Below are positions 7,971-19,200 of a DNA stretch of 64,000 bases, one piece after another. A model generated the notes under the pieces. The model had not been told where the DNA came from. It was given only the letters and a program-made list of their open reading frames with translations, and ran no database searches. Within the stretch, counting starts at the first letter, position 1; the number at the start of each line of letters is the position of its first letter. The translations under genes were made by a program, and so were the position numbers. This DNA is from an uncultured Bacteroidales bacterium. GTDB lineage: Bacteria; Bacteroidota; Bacteroidia; Bacteroidales; P3. Where the stretch lies: contig ONGA01000009.1 of the NCBI GenBank assembly GCA_900317285.1, forward strand, positions 62,001 to 126,000. Direction: 5' to 3'.

Positions 7971-8513
7971 TTATGATGCTGATTTCTCGGATGTAAGAAT
8001 TTCGCGCAAACGGTTTTTTGCCCGGCTAAGGATGGAGCGCACGGTGACGGGTGTGCAATGCAGTTCCTTGGCAGCCTCTTCGAAGGAGAACTCCTCGACG
8101 ACGACAAGGTTGAAAACCATACGCTGCTGGGGACTGAGTTTCTGCATAGCGAGGACGATCTCCTCGTTGGCGAAAGGATCGGCGAAGGCGGTCGATAGTT
8201 CCTGGGTCAGTGTCTGGGAGGATACATCGTCGATGGATTCCATGCGGAAGGAGGAGCGGTAGCGGTTGATGCAGGTGTTGAGCATGAGGTGGTAAACCCA
8301 TGCGGGGAGCTTCTGCGGCTCGCGCAGGGAGCCTATCTTCTCGAATACGAGGATGAAGCCGTCCTGCATGAGGTCCTGCGCCGCGTCGCGGTCGGAGGCA
8401 AAACGCATGCAGACGCCCAACGCCATGGGGGCGAGGGCATCGTAGAGTGCGCGCTGCGCGCTGCGGTCGCGGCGGCGGCATCCCTTCACTATTGCTGCGT
8501 AGTCTGCTTCCAT
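7971..8513 (-). CDS. ECF-type RNA polymerase sigma factor
   Basis: 180 residues. Region 2 spans roughly 15-80 (ALGVCMRFASDRDAAQDLMQ, ILVFEKIGSL, LPAWVYHLMLNTCINRYR) and region 4 roughly 120-172 (LSPQQRMVFNLVVVEEFSF, helix-turn-helix TPVTVRSILSRAKNRL). No region 1.1 or 3 is present, which defines the extracytoplasmic-function class. It directs RNA polymerase to a specific promoter set. It follows trmO by 25 bp and precedes the membrane protein thought to control it. Confidence 0.93.
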   Translation of the reverse strand: MEADYAAIVKGCRRRDRSAQRALYDALAPMALGVCMRFASDRDAAQDLMQDGFILVFEKIGSLREPQKLPAWVYHLMLNTCINRYRSSFRMESIDDVSSQTLTQELSTAFADPFANEEIVLAMQKLSPQQRMVFNLVVVEEFSFEEAAKELHCTPVTVRSILSRAKNRLREILTSEKSAS

Positions 8514-8538
8514 TATTTGCTATAGACAACAAAAGAGG

Positions 8539-9207
8539 TCAAATTGTTGACACGTTAACAATATTTAACATTTTACTATCCACCGTGAAGGCCACTTCGA
8601 CCTCCCCAAAGGGCATCACATAGCGGCGCGATGGGTCGTCCTGATAGTGGGGACGCGGGTCGAGAGCTAGGGCGTCGACAAGGGCTTTCCGTTGACCTGG
8701 ATTGAGTTTGGAAAGGAGCTGTTGCGGGTCAGCGACCGTGAGCCTCGGTGTCGGCGAATCGGGCGCAAAGCCGCTACGGACACCGGGATGGCTGTCAGCA
8801 TAGGGGATGTAGGGCTTGATGTCGAAGACGGGTGTGCCGTCGACGAGGTCGGCCCCCGAGACATAGAGCACAGGACCCAACGCGGGCTCGACGGCGACGC
8901 GCAGGAGGCGCACAGAGGAGAGGCCGATGTTGTTGGGGCGGAAGGGGCTGCGGGTGGCGAAGACCCCTACCCTCTTGTTGCCACCGAGCCGCGGCGGACG
9001 GACGGTGGGACTCCACGTCTCGCGCTGGGCAAGGTGGAACTGCCAGAGGAGCCAAATGTAGTCGAACTCCTCGAGACCGCGGACGGCTTCGGGGATGCGA
9101 TAGTCGGGTTCGAACACCACACGCGCCTCATAGTCGACAAGACCCGCCTGCCGCGGCACGCCGAACTTGCTGCGGAAAGGGGTCTCGATATGGGCGATGG
9201 GGGTCAA
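8539..9207 (-). CDS. trmO: tRNA (N6-threonylcarbamoyladenosine(37)-N6)-methyltransferase TrmO
   Basis: 222 residues, family TsaA/TrmO (E. coli 235). Motifs: PIAHIETPFRSKFGVPRQAG at the N-terminus, IWLLWQFHLAQ near 50, GVFATRSPFRPNNIGLSSV near 82 and GTPVFDIKPYIPYAD near 128. The enzyme methylates t6A37 in tRNA-Thr using S-adenosylmethionine. The gene lies 16 bp after the aldo/keto reductase and 25 bp before the sigma factor. Confidence 0.93.
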   Translation of the reverse strand: MTPIAHIETPFRSKFGVPRQAGLVDYEARVVFEPDYRIPEAVRGLEEFDYIWLLWQFHLAQRETWSPTVRPPRLGGNKRVGVFATRSPFRPNNIGLSSVRLLRVAVEPALGPVLYVSGADLVDGTPVFDIKPYIPYADSHPGVRSGFAPDSPTPRLTVADPQQLLSKLNPGQRKALVDALALDPRPHYQDDPSRRYVMPFGEVEVAFTVDSKMLNIVNVSTI

Positions 9208-9223
9208 AGCTAAAGGTGAAATG

Positions 9224-10237
9224 TTATTTGTTATTCCAGACTTTGTCGAAATCGGCTTTGTTTTTGACGAGGAGGTTGGGGATGTCGAGCCCGTAGGGGC
9301 AGCGTGACTTGCAGAGGTCGCAATGGACGCAGAGGTCTATCTTTGCCATTTCGTCGGCCCACTCCTGAGTGACATAGACGCTGTGCGGAGCACGCTGGAG
9401 GAAGAGCGACATGCGGTTGCAGTCCTGAATCTGGATTCCCACCGTGCAGGGCTGGCAATAGCCACAGCCGCGGCAGAAGTTGCCGCTGAGCTCGCGGCGG
9501 TCCTTCTCAATCTGCTCCCGCATGGCATCGGTGAGCACGGGCGGGTTGTCCTGATAGGAGAGCCACTCGTCGAGTTCGCTTTCCTTCTGGATGCCCCAGA
9601 TGGGCGCCACGTCGTACTGCGCCAGCCAGGCATAGGCTATGGCGGAGTGGGTGATGAGACCGCCGGAGAGTCCCTTCATGCAGATGAAGCCCATGTCGGC
9701 TTCGAGGGTGCGGCGCACGATGTCGAGGTCAACCTCGGAGGCGAGATAGGAGAAGGGATACTGGAGGGTCTCATAGAGGCCGCTTTCTATGGCTTCCAAC
9801 GCCACCTTCTGGCGGTGGTTGGTGATGCCGATGTGGCGCACCTTGCCCTGCCTGACGGCCTCCTGCATCGCCTCGAAGAGTCCTGTGCCGTCGCCTGGCT
9901 TTGGACAGAAGGAGGGATTGTGGAACTGGTAGAGGTCGACATAGTCGGTCTGGAGGAGCGAGAGGCTGGTGTGGAGGTCGTTCCAGAAGCCCTCGGGGGT
10001 AGTGGCACCTGTCTTGGTGCTGATGATGACTTCGTTGCGGCGACCTTTGAGGGCTACGCCGAGCTTCTCCTCGCTGTCGGTGTAGAAGCGGGCGGTGTCG
10101 AAATAATACATGCCGCCGTCAAGGGCACGGCGTACCAGCCTGACGGCATCGTCGAGACTGATACGCTGGATGGGCAGTGCGCCGAACCCGTTACGGGGGA
10201 CTACAAGGCCTGTACGGCCGAGGGTGATGGTTTGCAT
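9224..10237 (-). CDS. Aldo/keto reductase with C-terminal [4Fe-4S] ferredoxin-like region
   Basis: 337 residues. The N-terminal part is an AKR barrel (RTGLVVPRNGFGALPIQ; catalytic Asp and Tyr in YYFDTARFYTDSEEK near 43; VIISTKTGATT with the Lys near 75; DYVDLYQFHNP near 97). The C-terminal 75 residues carry two cysteine clusters, CRGCGYCQPC and CVHCDLCKSRCPYGL, the 4Fe-4S pattern of the Bacteroidota/clostridial AKR subfamily. Substrate unknown; cytoplasmic. It lies 18 bp after the giant surface-protein gene on the same strand, but functional linkage is doubtful. Confidence 0.92.
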   Translation of the reverse strand: MQTITLGRTGLVVPRNGFGALPIQRISLDDAVRLVRRALDGGMYYFDTARFYTDSEEKLGVALKGRRNEVIISTKTGATTPEGFWNDLHTSLSLLQTDYVDLYQFHNPSFCPKPGDGTGLFEAMQEAVRQGKVRHIGITNHRQKVALEAIESGLYETLQYPFSYLASEVDLDIVRRTLEADMGFICMKGLSGGLITHSAIAYAWLAQYDVAPIWGIQKESELDEWLSYQDNPPVLTDAMREQIEKDRRELSGNFCRGCGYCQPCTVGIQIQDCNRMSLFLQRAPHSVYVTQEWADEMAKIDLCVHCDLCKSRCPYGLDIPNLLVKNKADFDKVWNNK

Positions 10238-10255
10238 AACGTTACATTACATTGT

Positions 10256-13200
10256 TTAACGTACCACGGAAACACGCTTGACAGGAGCGCCGTCGACCTG
10301 CACCATGTAGATGCCGGCGGCATTGACGGCGATGCTGTGACGGTCGGAGGTTGCCACGGTGGCGCAGACCTGGCGGCCCACGGCATCGAAGAGGCGCACC
10401 TGGCGGTGCTCGGCACCTGTGACGACGATGGTGTTGCCCGTGGAGTAGATGTTGACACTGGTTGATTCGAGGGACTCGATGCCCACGTTCTTCGCCACGA
10501 CAGCCGTGAGAGTGACATTGTCCTCGATGGTGAAGGTGTAGGAGGCGTCATGGCTGACGGTGTCGCCATTGTCGTCGACCCAACCCACGAAAGTGTAGCC
10601 ATATGCGGGCGTGGCGGTGACGGTGACGGGGGTGCCGTAGGTGTAGACGCTGGCGCCGCTGACGGTGACGTTCTCACCCTGGAGGGTCACAAGGTAGCGG
10701 TTGGGCACGAAGACAGCCTCGAGGTAGCGGTCGTAGGTGATGCGGAAGGAGAGGTCGGTGTCGAAGTAGGTGTCAACATAGACGGTGTCGCTGTGGACCT
10801 CGGACACCCGGACGGTGTGCTGGATGACAGAGTCGTGGTACTCGATGAGGTTGCCGTTCTCCATGACATAGCGCGTGAGGGTGTCGAAGACGATAGAGTC
10901 GTGGTAGTTGACGGTGTAGTTGACGCGGTACTCATCCCAGTGGTCGAGGTGGTAGTGCTCGTCGGGGACAGCCACCAGGTCGACGGTGTCGTTGTAGATG
11001 GCAAGGATGGGCATGAGGTTGGTCGACTTACGCTCGCCGTCGACGGTGACCGAGAAGGTGCCGTGCTCGGCGGAGAGGTACATCTTCATGTAGTGGTGCT
11101 TGAAGTAGGCAACCACCGTGGTGTCGGAAGTGACGATGAATGCGGCATGGGTGTCGGCGTCATGACGACCGTTGAAGCCCACGAAGTCGAAGTGCTCGTT
11201 GGGCGAGGCATCGATGTAGACGATGTCACCATGGTTGTACCAGCCGGAGCCGGTGACGGTGCCCATGAGGGAGTTGCTGACAAGCGCGGTGACCTGGTAG
11301 CGGTTGATGGCAAAGTTAGCGGTGAGGTTGGAGTCGCGCTCGACATAGATGTCGCGAGTGGCATCGGTCACGCCATCGCTCCAATTGACGAAGTGGTAGC
11401 CATAGGCGGCCGTGGCGGAGATGGTGGCGAGGTCGTGGTAGTGGTAGGTGCCGCTGCCGGTGACGGTGCCCATGTTGGTATCGGCGGAAGCGACGGTGAG
11501 AGTGAACTCGTCAGCCTCGAAATTGGCGACAAGGTTGGTGTCGGCATCGAGGTTGAAGGTGAGCGTTGCCGAGGTCTCGCCGTTGCTCCAGTTTACAAAG
11601 TGAGCGTGGGGATAGGCCTGGGCGGTGAGGGTGACTGCGGTGTTGTAGTCGTAGGCACCCGGGGTGATGTTGGACATCACGTAACCGATGGAGGCGTTGT
11701 TGGCGGAGTAGTTGTAGTTGTAAGTCTCGGGGACGATGACGGCCTTGTAGGTGACGTCGGCAACGACGGAGATGCGGAGGGTATCGTTGGTGGAGATGAT
11801 GGCATCGGAATCATCCTTCGACCAGCCCATGAAGAGGTAGTGGTCGTCGGCTGCCGCCACGAGGACGGTGTCGGTGAGGGCAGGATAGCTGCCAGCACCC
11901 ACGACGGTGCCGTTGGTTACCTCGGTAGTGACGAGGTAGCTGTTCAGGGCGAAAGCTGCCTGGAGAGCGGTGTCGGAGGTGAGGGTGAGCGTCCAGGGGT
12001 TGTCGGTGGAGAGCGTGTCGCCGGTCGAGGTGCTCCAGTGGTCGAAGTGGTAGTGCTGGAGGGTGTCGGTGGCGGAGACAGAGACCTGGCTGCCGTAGCC
12101 GTACTGACCGGCACCGCTGAGGATACCGTAGGAACTGGCGGCAAGGGTCAGGCTGACGGTGTCGATGGCGAAGAGTGCGGTGACGGTGCTGTCGCCAGTC
12201 ACTTCGATGCGACGCACGAGGGTGTTGTCGTCGAGGTCGCTCCAACGCACGAGGTGGTGGTGGAGTGCGGGAGTGGCGACAAGGTCGGCGGAGTCGTGAG
12301 CGAAGAAGTTGCCGGAGCCGGTGACGGTACCCATGAGGGTGTCGTTGCTGAGGACATTCAGGGTGAAGGGCGTCACGTCGGAGAAGAAGGCAATGAGTGA
12401 GAAGTCGCCGGTGACGACGATGGTGCGGCTGGCATTGACATCGGCGTCGCTCCAGAAGTCGAAGCGGAAGCGGTTGGTGTCGGAAGGCACAGCCTCGAGA
12501 TTCAGGACATCGCCGTAGCGGTAGATGCTCTGGGTGCCGGTGACGGTGCCCTTGAGAGGATCGTTGGAGGCGATGACGACATTGTAGTCGATGGTGTCGA
12601 AGTCGGCCATGAGGTTGACGTCGGCGGTAACGGTGAGGTTACGCACGAGCTGGTCGTTGCCGTCGCTCCAGCCAGCGAAGCGGAAGCCGGGCTTGGGCTG
12701 GGCGGTGAGGGTCCACTGGGTGCCGTAGGGGTAGCTGCCGGAGTCGACCGTAGCGATGACACTACCGATGGTGGTGTCGGAGGAGGCATAGGCCACCAGG
12801 AAGCTGTCGATGGCGAAATGGGCGGTGACGGTGACATTACTGTCGAGGTTGAAAGCCTTAACGGCGGCATTGTCGGTGAAGTCGCCCGACCAGTGGAGGA
12901 AGTGGTGGTGTGCGGCGGGATAGGCTCTGACGCTCACGGGAGTGCCGTGCTCATAGAGGCCGTTGGCGGTGCCGGTGATGGAGCCCATGGCGGGGTCGTT
13001 GACATCGGCGGTGAGGGCGTAGGTGTTGATATCGTAGCGTGCGACATAGTAGGCCGACTCGGTGGCGCGGAAGCCAAGGGTGTCGGAGGTGCCGGCAACC
13101 GCCTGTCCGTTCTTGCTCCAGCCGACGAAGTGGTAGGAATCGGCATCGGAGGACTGGGCGATGAGGGTGACGGTGTCGTTGTAGCCAAAGCGGCCGAAAC

Positions 13201-16200
13201 CGGCAACGGTGCCGTTGACTGCCGAAGCAGAAACGGTCATGGTGTCGGGCACGAAGATGGCGGTGAGGATGCTGTCGCCGCCGAGGTTGATGACGCGCGG
13301 GTTGACGCTGCTGTGGTCGCTCCACTCGACGAAGTGGTGGTTCTCGGCAGCACGGGCGAAGACGGTGACACGCGAGTTCCAGTCGTAGGTGCCGGCGCCT
13401 TCGGTGGTGCCGTTACCGGCGACATTGAGAGTCATCGTGTGGGTGTCGACGGCGAAGAGGGCCTCGACGAGGGTGTCGGAGACCACCACGACGGAACGCG
13501 AGGCGGTGGCGAGGGTAGCGTCGTCACTCCAACCGGTGAAGTGATAATGCGGTTTGGCGGTGGCGGTGAGGGCCACGGAGGCACCGTAGTTGACCGAAGC
13601 ACTCACGGGAGTGACGGTACCCATGGCGGTATCGTTGCTGATGGCGGTGAGGTTCATCAGGGCTGCGTCGCCGAAGATGGCTATGAGGGTAACGTTGGAA
13701 TCCATGACCACGGTGCGGGTGCTATCGGTCACGCCGTCGTTCCAGGAGATGAACTTGTAAAGGCTCTTGTCGCTGACGCGGGCGGTGACGTTGACCGGCT
13801 GACCATGGTAGTAGGAGGTCTGGGCGGGGGTCACGAGGACGGAGCCCATGGTGCTGTTGTTGGCGGAGAGCGAAAGAGTGTGGAAGGCGGGAGCGAAGGA
13901 GGCAGTGATGTTCATGTTGCCGTTGACGACAAGCGACATGGGGTTGTCGATGCTGGCGTTGCTCCAGCCGGAAAAGGTGTTACCCAAAGTGGGAGTGGCG
14001 ACAAAGGTCACCAGGTCGCCGTAGTGGTAGACATTGCCTGCAAAGTCGGCGCTGTTGACAGAGCCCTTCGCGGGATCGAGCGAGGCGACGGTGACGGTAT
14101 ACTCCTTCTGGAGGAAAAGCGCCGTGACGTTAGTGTCGCGGGTCATGTCGAGGGTGAGGGTATTGGTGGTGACGCCGTTGCTCCAACCCGCAAAGACATA
14201 GTGCGAGTTGGGAGTGGCGGTGAGCGCCACGGAAGTGCCGTAGTCGAAGACTGTCCTGCCGAGCACGGCACCATCGACACGACCCCATTCAGGATGGTCG
14301 ACAGCGAGGGTGAGTGCGACGGTGTCGAGGACGACATTGGCGATATAGGTGGCGTTCTCGATGGCGGAGAAGGCGGGCAGGACGGGGTCGGTGCCCACGA
14401 CGGCGCCATTGAGCGTCCAGTTGACGAAGCGGTAGTTGGCGGCGGGGGTGACGCTGAGGTTCACGATGTCGCCATAGTCGTAGGTGCCGTTGCCGGAGAT
14501 GGCGCTGCAGTTGGGTGCCACGACATTAATCTTGACGGTGTCCTTGCGGAAGGTGACGCCGTAGAGGGAGTCGCCTTCAACGATGACGGTGCGCGGGTTG
14601 AGGGTGATGTGGTCGTTCCACTCGACAAAGTGGTAGTGGTCGTCGGGCGTGGCAACCATGAGCACGGAGGTGCCGTGGGCATAGCTTCCGTCGCCGAGGA
14701 GGCTACCGCCGACGATGGGCGTTGCGAAAGCCACCGAGTGGGTGTCGGGGACGAAGTAGGCCGTGACCACAATGGCGTGACCCTGGTCGAGAACCACGGT
14801 GCGGGGGTTGAAGGAGGCATCCATGCTGTCGCTCCAACCGAGGAATACATGGTGTGAGCTGGGGATGGCGGTGAGGGTGTGGGAGCTACCGGCAGGGGCG
14901 TTGTAGGCGGTGCCGGTGACGGTACCCCAGAGGTCATTATTGGACATGCCCACCAGCGAGTAGCGGTCGCCTTCGGCAAAGTAGGCACAGAGGTGGAGGG
15001 TGTCGTGGATGACAATCTCACGCACGGCTTCCTGCGTGCCGTCCTCCCAGCAGATGAAGTTGACGGTGTCGGGGCTGGAGAGGGCATAGGAGACATGGAT
15101 GGTGTCGCCGTAGCGGTAGACGGTGCGCTGCGGAACCACGCTCACGGAGCCGAGGGCGTTGCTGTTGACGTAGGTGCTGACGGTGTACTCGACGCTGTCG
15201 AAGATGGCGGAGAGGTTGGCCGAGGCTTTCACCTCGAGGTAGCGGTACTCGTCGGTGTTGCCGTCGCTCCAGCGGAGGAAGCGCACACCGAGGTTAGGCG
15301 TGGCGCGGAGCTGCACCATGGCGCCGTAGACGTAGCGGTCGTTGACCGAGGGGTTGACGACCTCGGCAGTACCGTACTTGGGATCGGGATTGACAATGGT
15401 GACATCGAAGCTGTCGCGCACGAAGTTGGCGATATAGGTCTTGTTGGCGTCGAAGGCGACGGAGATTTCCTCCTCGGTGCTTGTGGTGGCGCCGCTCCAG
15501 CTGACGAAGTGGCAGTTGGGAGCGGGATAGGCGTGGAGGAGAGCGTTGCCGGAGCCGTAGGTGCCGCGGGCGCCGCCGGTGACGTCGCCAAGGAAGTCGT
15601 CGTTGGGTTCGGCGATGATGGTGTATTCGCGGGCGACGGCGATGGCGTTATAGATGGTGGTGTTGTCGACGGTGACGGTGCGGGGGTTCTGAGCGTTGCC
15701 GTCGCTCCAGTGGCTGAACTGGTAGTGGGTGTTGGGGGCGGCGGAGAGTGTCATGGTGGAGCCGTAGGGGCGGGAGTAGTTCTGCGAGGTGTAGTAGGTG
15801 CCGCCGTCGACATTGACTTGTGCGTTGGTGCCGTTGACGGTGAAGAGCATGTCGGAGGTGGCGAAGTTGGCGGTGACTGTCATGTCGGAGTTCACGGTGA
15901 CGATGACTTCGTCGGTGGTACCCGTGGCGCCCGTCCAGCTTTCCACATGCTGACCGGCGAAGGGCGTGGCGGTGACGGTGACCTGTGTGCCGTAGGGGTA
16001 GCTGCCGCCGGCGGTGACGTGACCCTTATCGGGGTCGTTGACGACGGTGGTGAGGGTGTAGTTCTGGGGGGCGAAGACGGCGGTCACGGTGTGGCTGCTG
16101 CTGGTGTTGATGACGAGGGGGTTGAGGGTGCTGTCGATGCCAGTGATACCGGGGCACGACCAGTGGTCGAAGCGGTAGTGCTCGTTGGCGGTGGCGGTGA

Positions 16201-19200
16201 CCACAGCCTTGTCGCCAGTGACATAGCTGGGAGCGTCGGCGCTGGCGCTACCCCAGGCGTTGTTGTTGGAGAGCGCCGTGACGACCTTGTTGGCGGGGTC
16301 CTGGAAGTTGGCGACGAGGTCGGCAGGGCCCGTCACGGTGTAGGAAAGCGTGGTACCGGTGGTGCCGTTGGGGTCGTTCCAGGAGCATACGTATTCTGTG
16401 TGGGCGGGGTCGCTGTCAAGGATAGCGGTGACGTTGAGGACATCGCCGTAGTGGTGTGTCGCCACGTCGTAGGAGCCGACAGCCGAAACATCGGTGCCGT
16501 TGACAGTGTTGATGCTGCCGTTGACGGCCGTGATGGTGATGCGGTATTCGGTCTGGTCGAAGATCGCCACGATGGAGGTGTCGCCCACAAGGTTGCTGAT
16601 TTCGAAGATGCGGTTGCCGACGGACTGGGGATAGAGGGTGCCGTTGGTGGACTCGCAGCGGAGGAAGGTCCAGCCGGGCATGGTGTCGACGGTGACGGTG
16701 AGGGTGCCGCCGTAGACGGTGTCGTCACTGTAGGAGATGGAGCCCTTGAGGGGGTCGGCGGAGCAGGTGACGATGACGGGGTCGGGGGCGAAGATAGCCT
16801 CGTAGTCGGCATCGGTGAGCACCAGGGGACGGTAGTGGGTCGAGGTGCTGACGTTGGTACCCATGAGGCTCCAGTGGTCGAAGTGGTAGTGCTCGTTGGC
16901 GGTGGCGTAGAGGTTCGCCTGGACGTTGTAGCCGTAGCGGGCACCACCGGTGGCGGTACCCCAAGCGGCCTGCGAGGCGGGCACGGAGGCGTTGATGGTG
17001 AACTGCACGGGGTAGAAGAAGGCGGTGTAGGTGACCACGGCGCCGTCGGCACCGTAGGCGGTGAGGGTCTGGGTGGCGCTGGAAGTGGCGTTGTCCCAGG
17101 CGAAGAATACGTAGTTGTTGTTGGGCACGGCCACGAGGTTGACCTGGTCGCCGACGGCCACGCGCTGCTCGGTGATGCCGCTGCCGGCGATGCCGATGCT
17201 CACGACGCCGCGCTCGCTGTGGTTGGTGACGACGCGGACGGTGATGGAGTCGCGCTCAAAGCGGGCGGTGATGTTCTTGGGGCCGTCGATGAGGAGCGTG
17301 GTGGGGGTGGCGGTGCCGTCGAGGGCGCCGCTCCATGCGGCGAAGCGTGCGAGCCCCTTGGGTTCGGCGAAGATGTTGAGGACGGTGCCGTAGGGGTAGT
17401 ATTCGTTCTTGCGGACGCCGCCCACGGTGCCGAGGCTACCGTCGGAGGGGTAGACGGCGACTTCGCGGATTTTATATTCTTTGGGGGTCACCTTGCCGAG
17501 GACCATGGTGCCGCCGGAGATAGCCTCGAAGGTGGCGGTGTAGGTGGCGCCGGACTGGGTGGTGGCGGCAGCGGGCTCGAAGGCGAACTGGTAGTGCTCA
17601 GGGTCGCGGAGGGTGACACTAACGGTGACAGGGTCGCCGCTGGGGGCTATGCCGTCGGCGGGGACGGTGACGATGTCGGCGAGGGAGGTGTCGTTGAGGG
17701 TCGCCACGACGCTGGCGGTACCGTCGGAGAAGTAGGCCGTGATTTCGGCGTTGCCGGTGACGCGGATATGGTGGTTGGTCTGCTCGGTGCTACCGTCGCT
17801 CCAGCCCACGAAGGTGTGGCCGGTGACGGGGGTGGCGGTGAGGTAGAGGTCGGTGAGGTAGTCGTAGTGGTTGCCGGGGTCGGGCGTGGAGACGGCCACG
17901 GTGCCGAAGAGGTCGTTGGAGCTCTGGACAGTGACGGTGTACTGCTCGGGCTCGAAGTAGGCGTAGTGGGTTTCAATGTTGATGTGGCTGCGATAGAGGA
18001 AACTCTGCGGGTTGACGGTGGAGTTGTCATCCCAGCGCACAAAGCGGTAGTGGGGTTTGGCGACAGCATGGAAGGCGCCGCTGCGAGAGATGAATCCTGT
18101 CGAGTCACCGGTGACATAGCCCATGTGTTCCTGTCCGGGGGCCACGTAGACGTGAGAAATGCCTTTGGTGGCAACGTTGTTGACAAGTCTTGCCACGCCG
18201 GAGGTCTGGTTGTTGGCGCAGGTCTTGTCGATGAGGACTGAATAGAACTGACCCACCTCGGGCAGGCCGGAGACGGTGTAGTTGCGGGCAGTGATGTCGG
18301 TGACGGTGGTGGTGTCGTTGGAACCGAGGACGGTGTAGCGGAAACGGTAGACGTCGCCGTCGTTCATGGTGCCGCCCCAGGTGATGCGGAAGCTGTTCTG
18401 GGTGAGGTTGAGGGAGTCGATGGCGAGCTTGATGGGGGTCTTGCAGGTGGGCGCATCGACAAGGGAGATGGCGGAGAGGAGCGCGGTGCGACGGACAGCG
18501 TCGACGGTGGTGGCGCGGAAGGCGAGGCGGGAGCCGAGGGGAATGAGTTCGATGGCCTCGGAGAGGTCAAAGGAGTAGCTTCTACCGTTGACGACGGAGC
18601 CCATGGGGACGAACGACGAGGAGTCGTCGGCGACAGTCACGAAGCCATATTCGAGGGTCACGGAGGGGTGCAGTGCCACGGTGAAGGAGAGCATGGTGCT
18701 GTCGAGGTTGCCGGCGATGGCGGGCATCACGGCGACGGCAGGCGCGGCGGAGGTAGTGGCAAGGACAAGGTTCTTGGTCATGTCGACATAGGCCTGGGGG
18801 TAGGCGTCGTTGGCGGTGGCGAGGCCCGGGAATTCCCAACAAATGGGGAGGCGGTTGGCAACGTCGAAGGCACTATAGCTTGGGGCTTCGTTGAGGCGGT
18901 CGGCGAAGGGAAGCGTGTATTCGGTGCAGAGGGTGGCGAAGGGGAGCGTGGCAGCATGGGAGGTGTCGCCCACGCCGCATATGGAGCGGACGGAGAGGGT
19001 GTAGTAGCTGGAGGGGAGGAGGCCCGAGAGGGGCGCGGAGGTGGTGGTAACGACGGTCTTGACGGGTGCGGAGGTGCCTGTCATGCAGGAGACCTCGTAG
19101 GCCACGGGGGCGGTGCCGTCGGTGGGAGCCGACCACGATGCCACGGCGGAGTTCGTGGTGATGGAGGAAAGGGATAAGGCCGTGGGGGCGTAGCAGGTGG

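Noticed and set aside
14879..18241. An 1120-codon open frame on the plus strand, with others at 12818-14857 and 10550-12400
   Set aside because: All are antisense to the giant repeat protein. Their sequences are low-complexity Gly/Val/Asp/Glu runs caused by codon bias of the true gene, with no promoter or domain.
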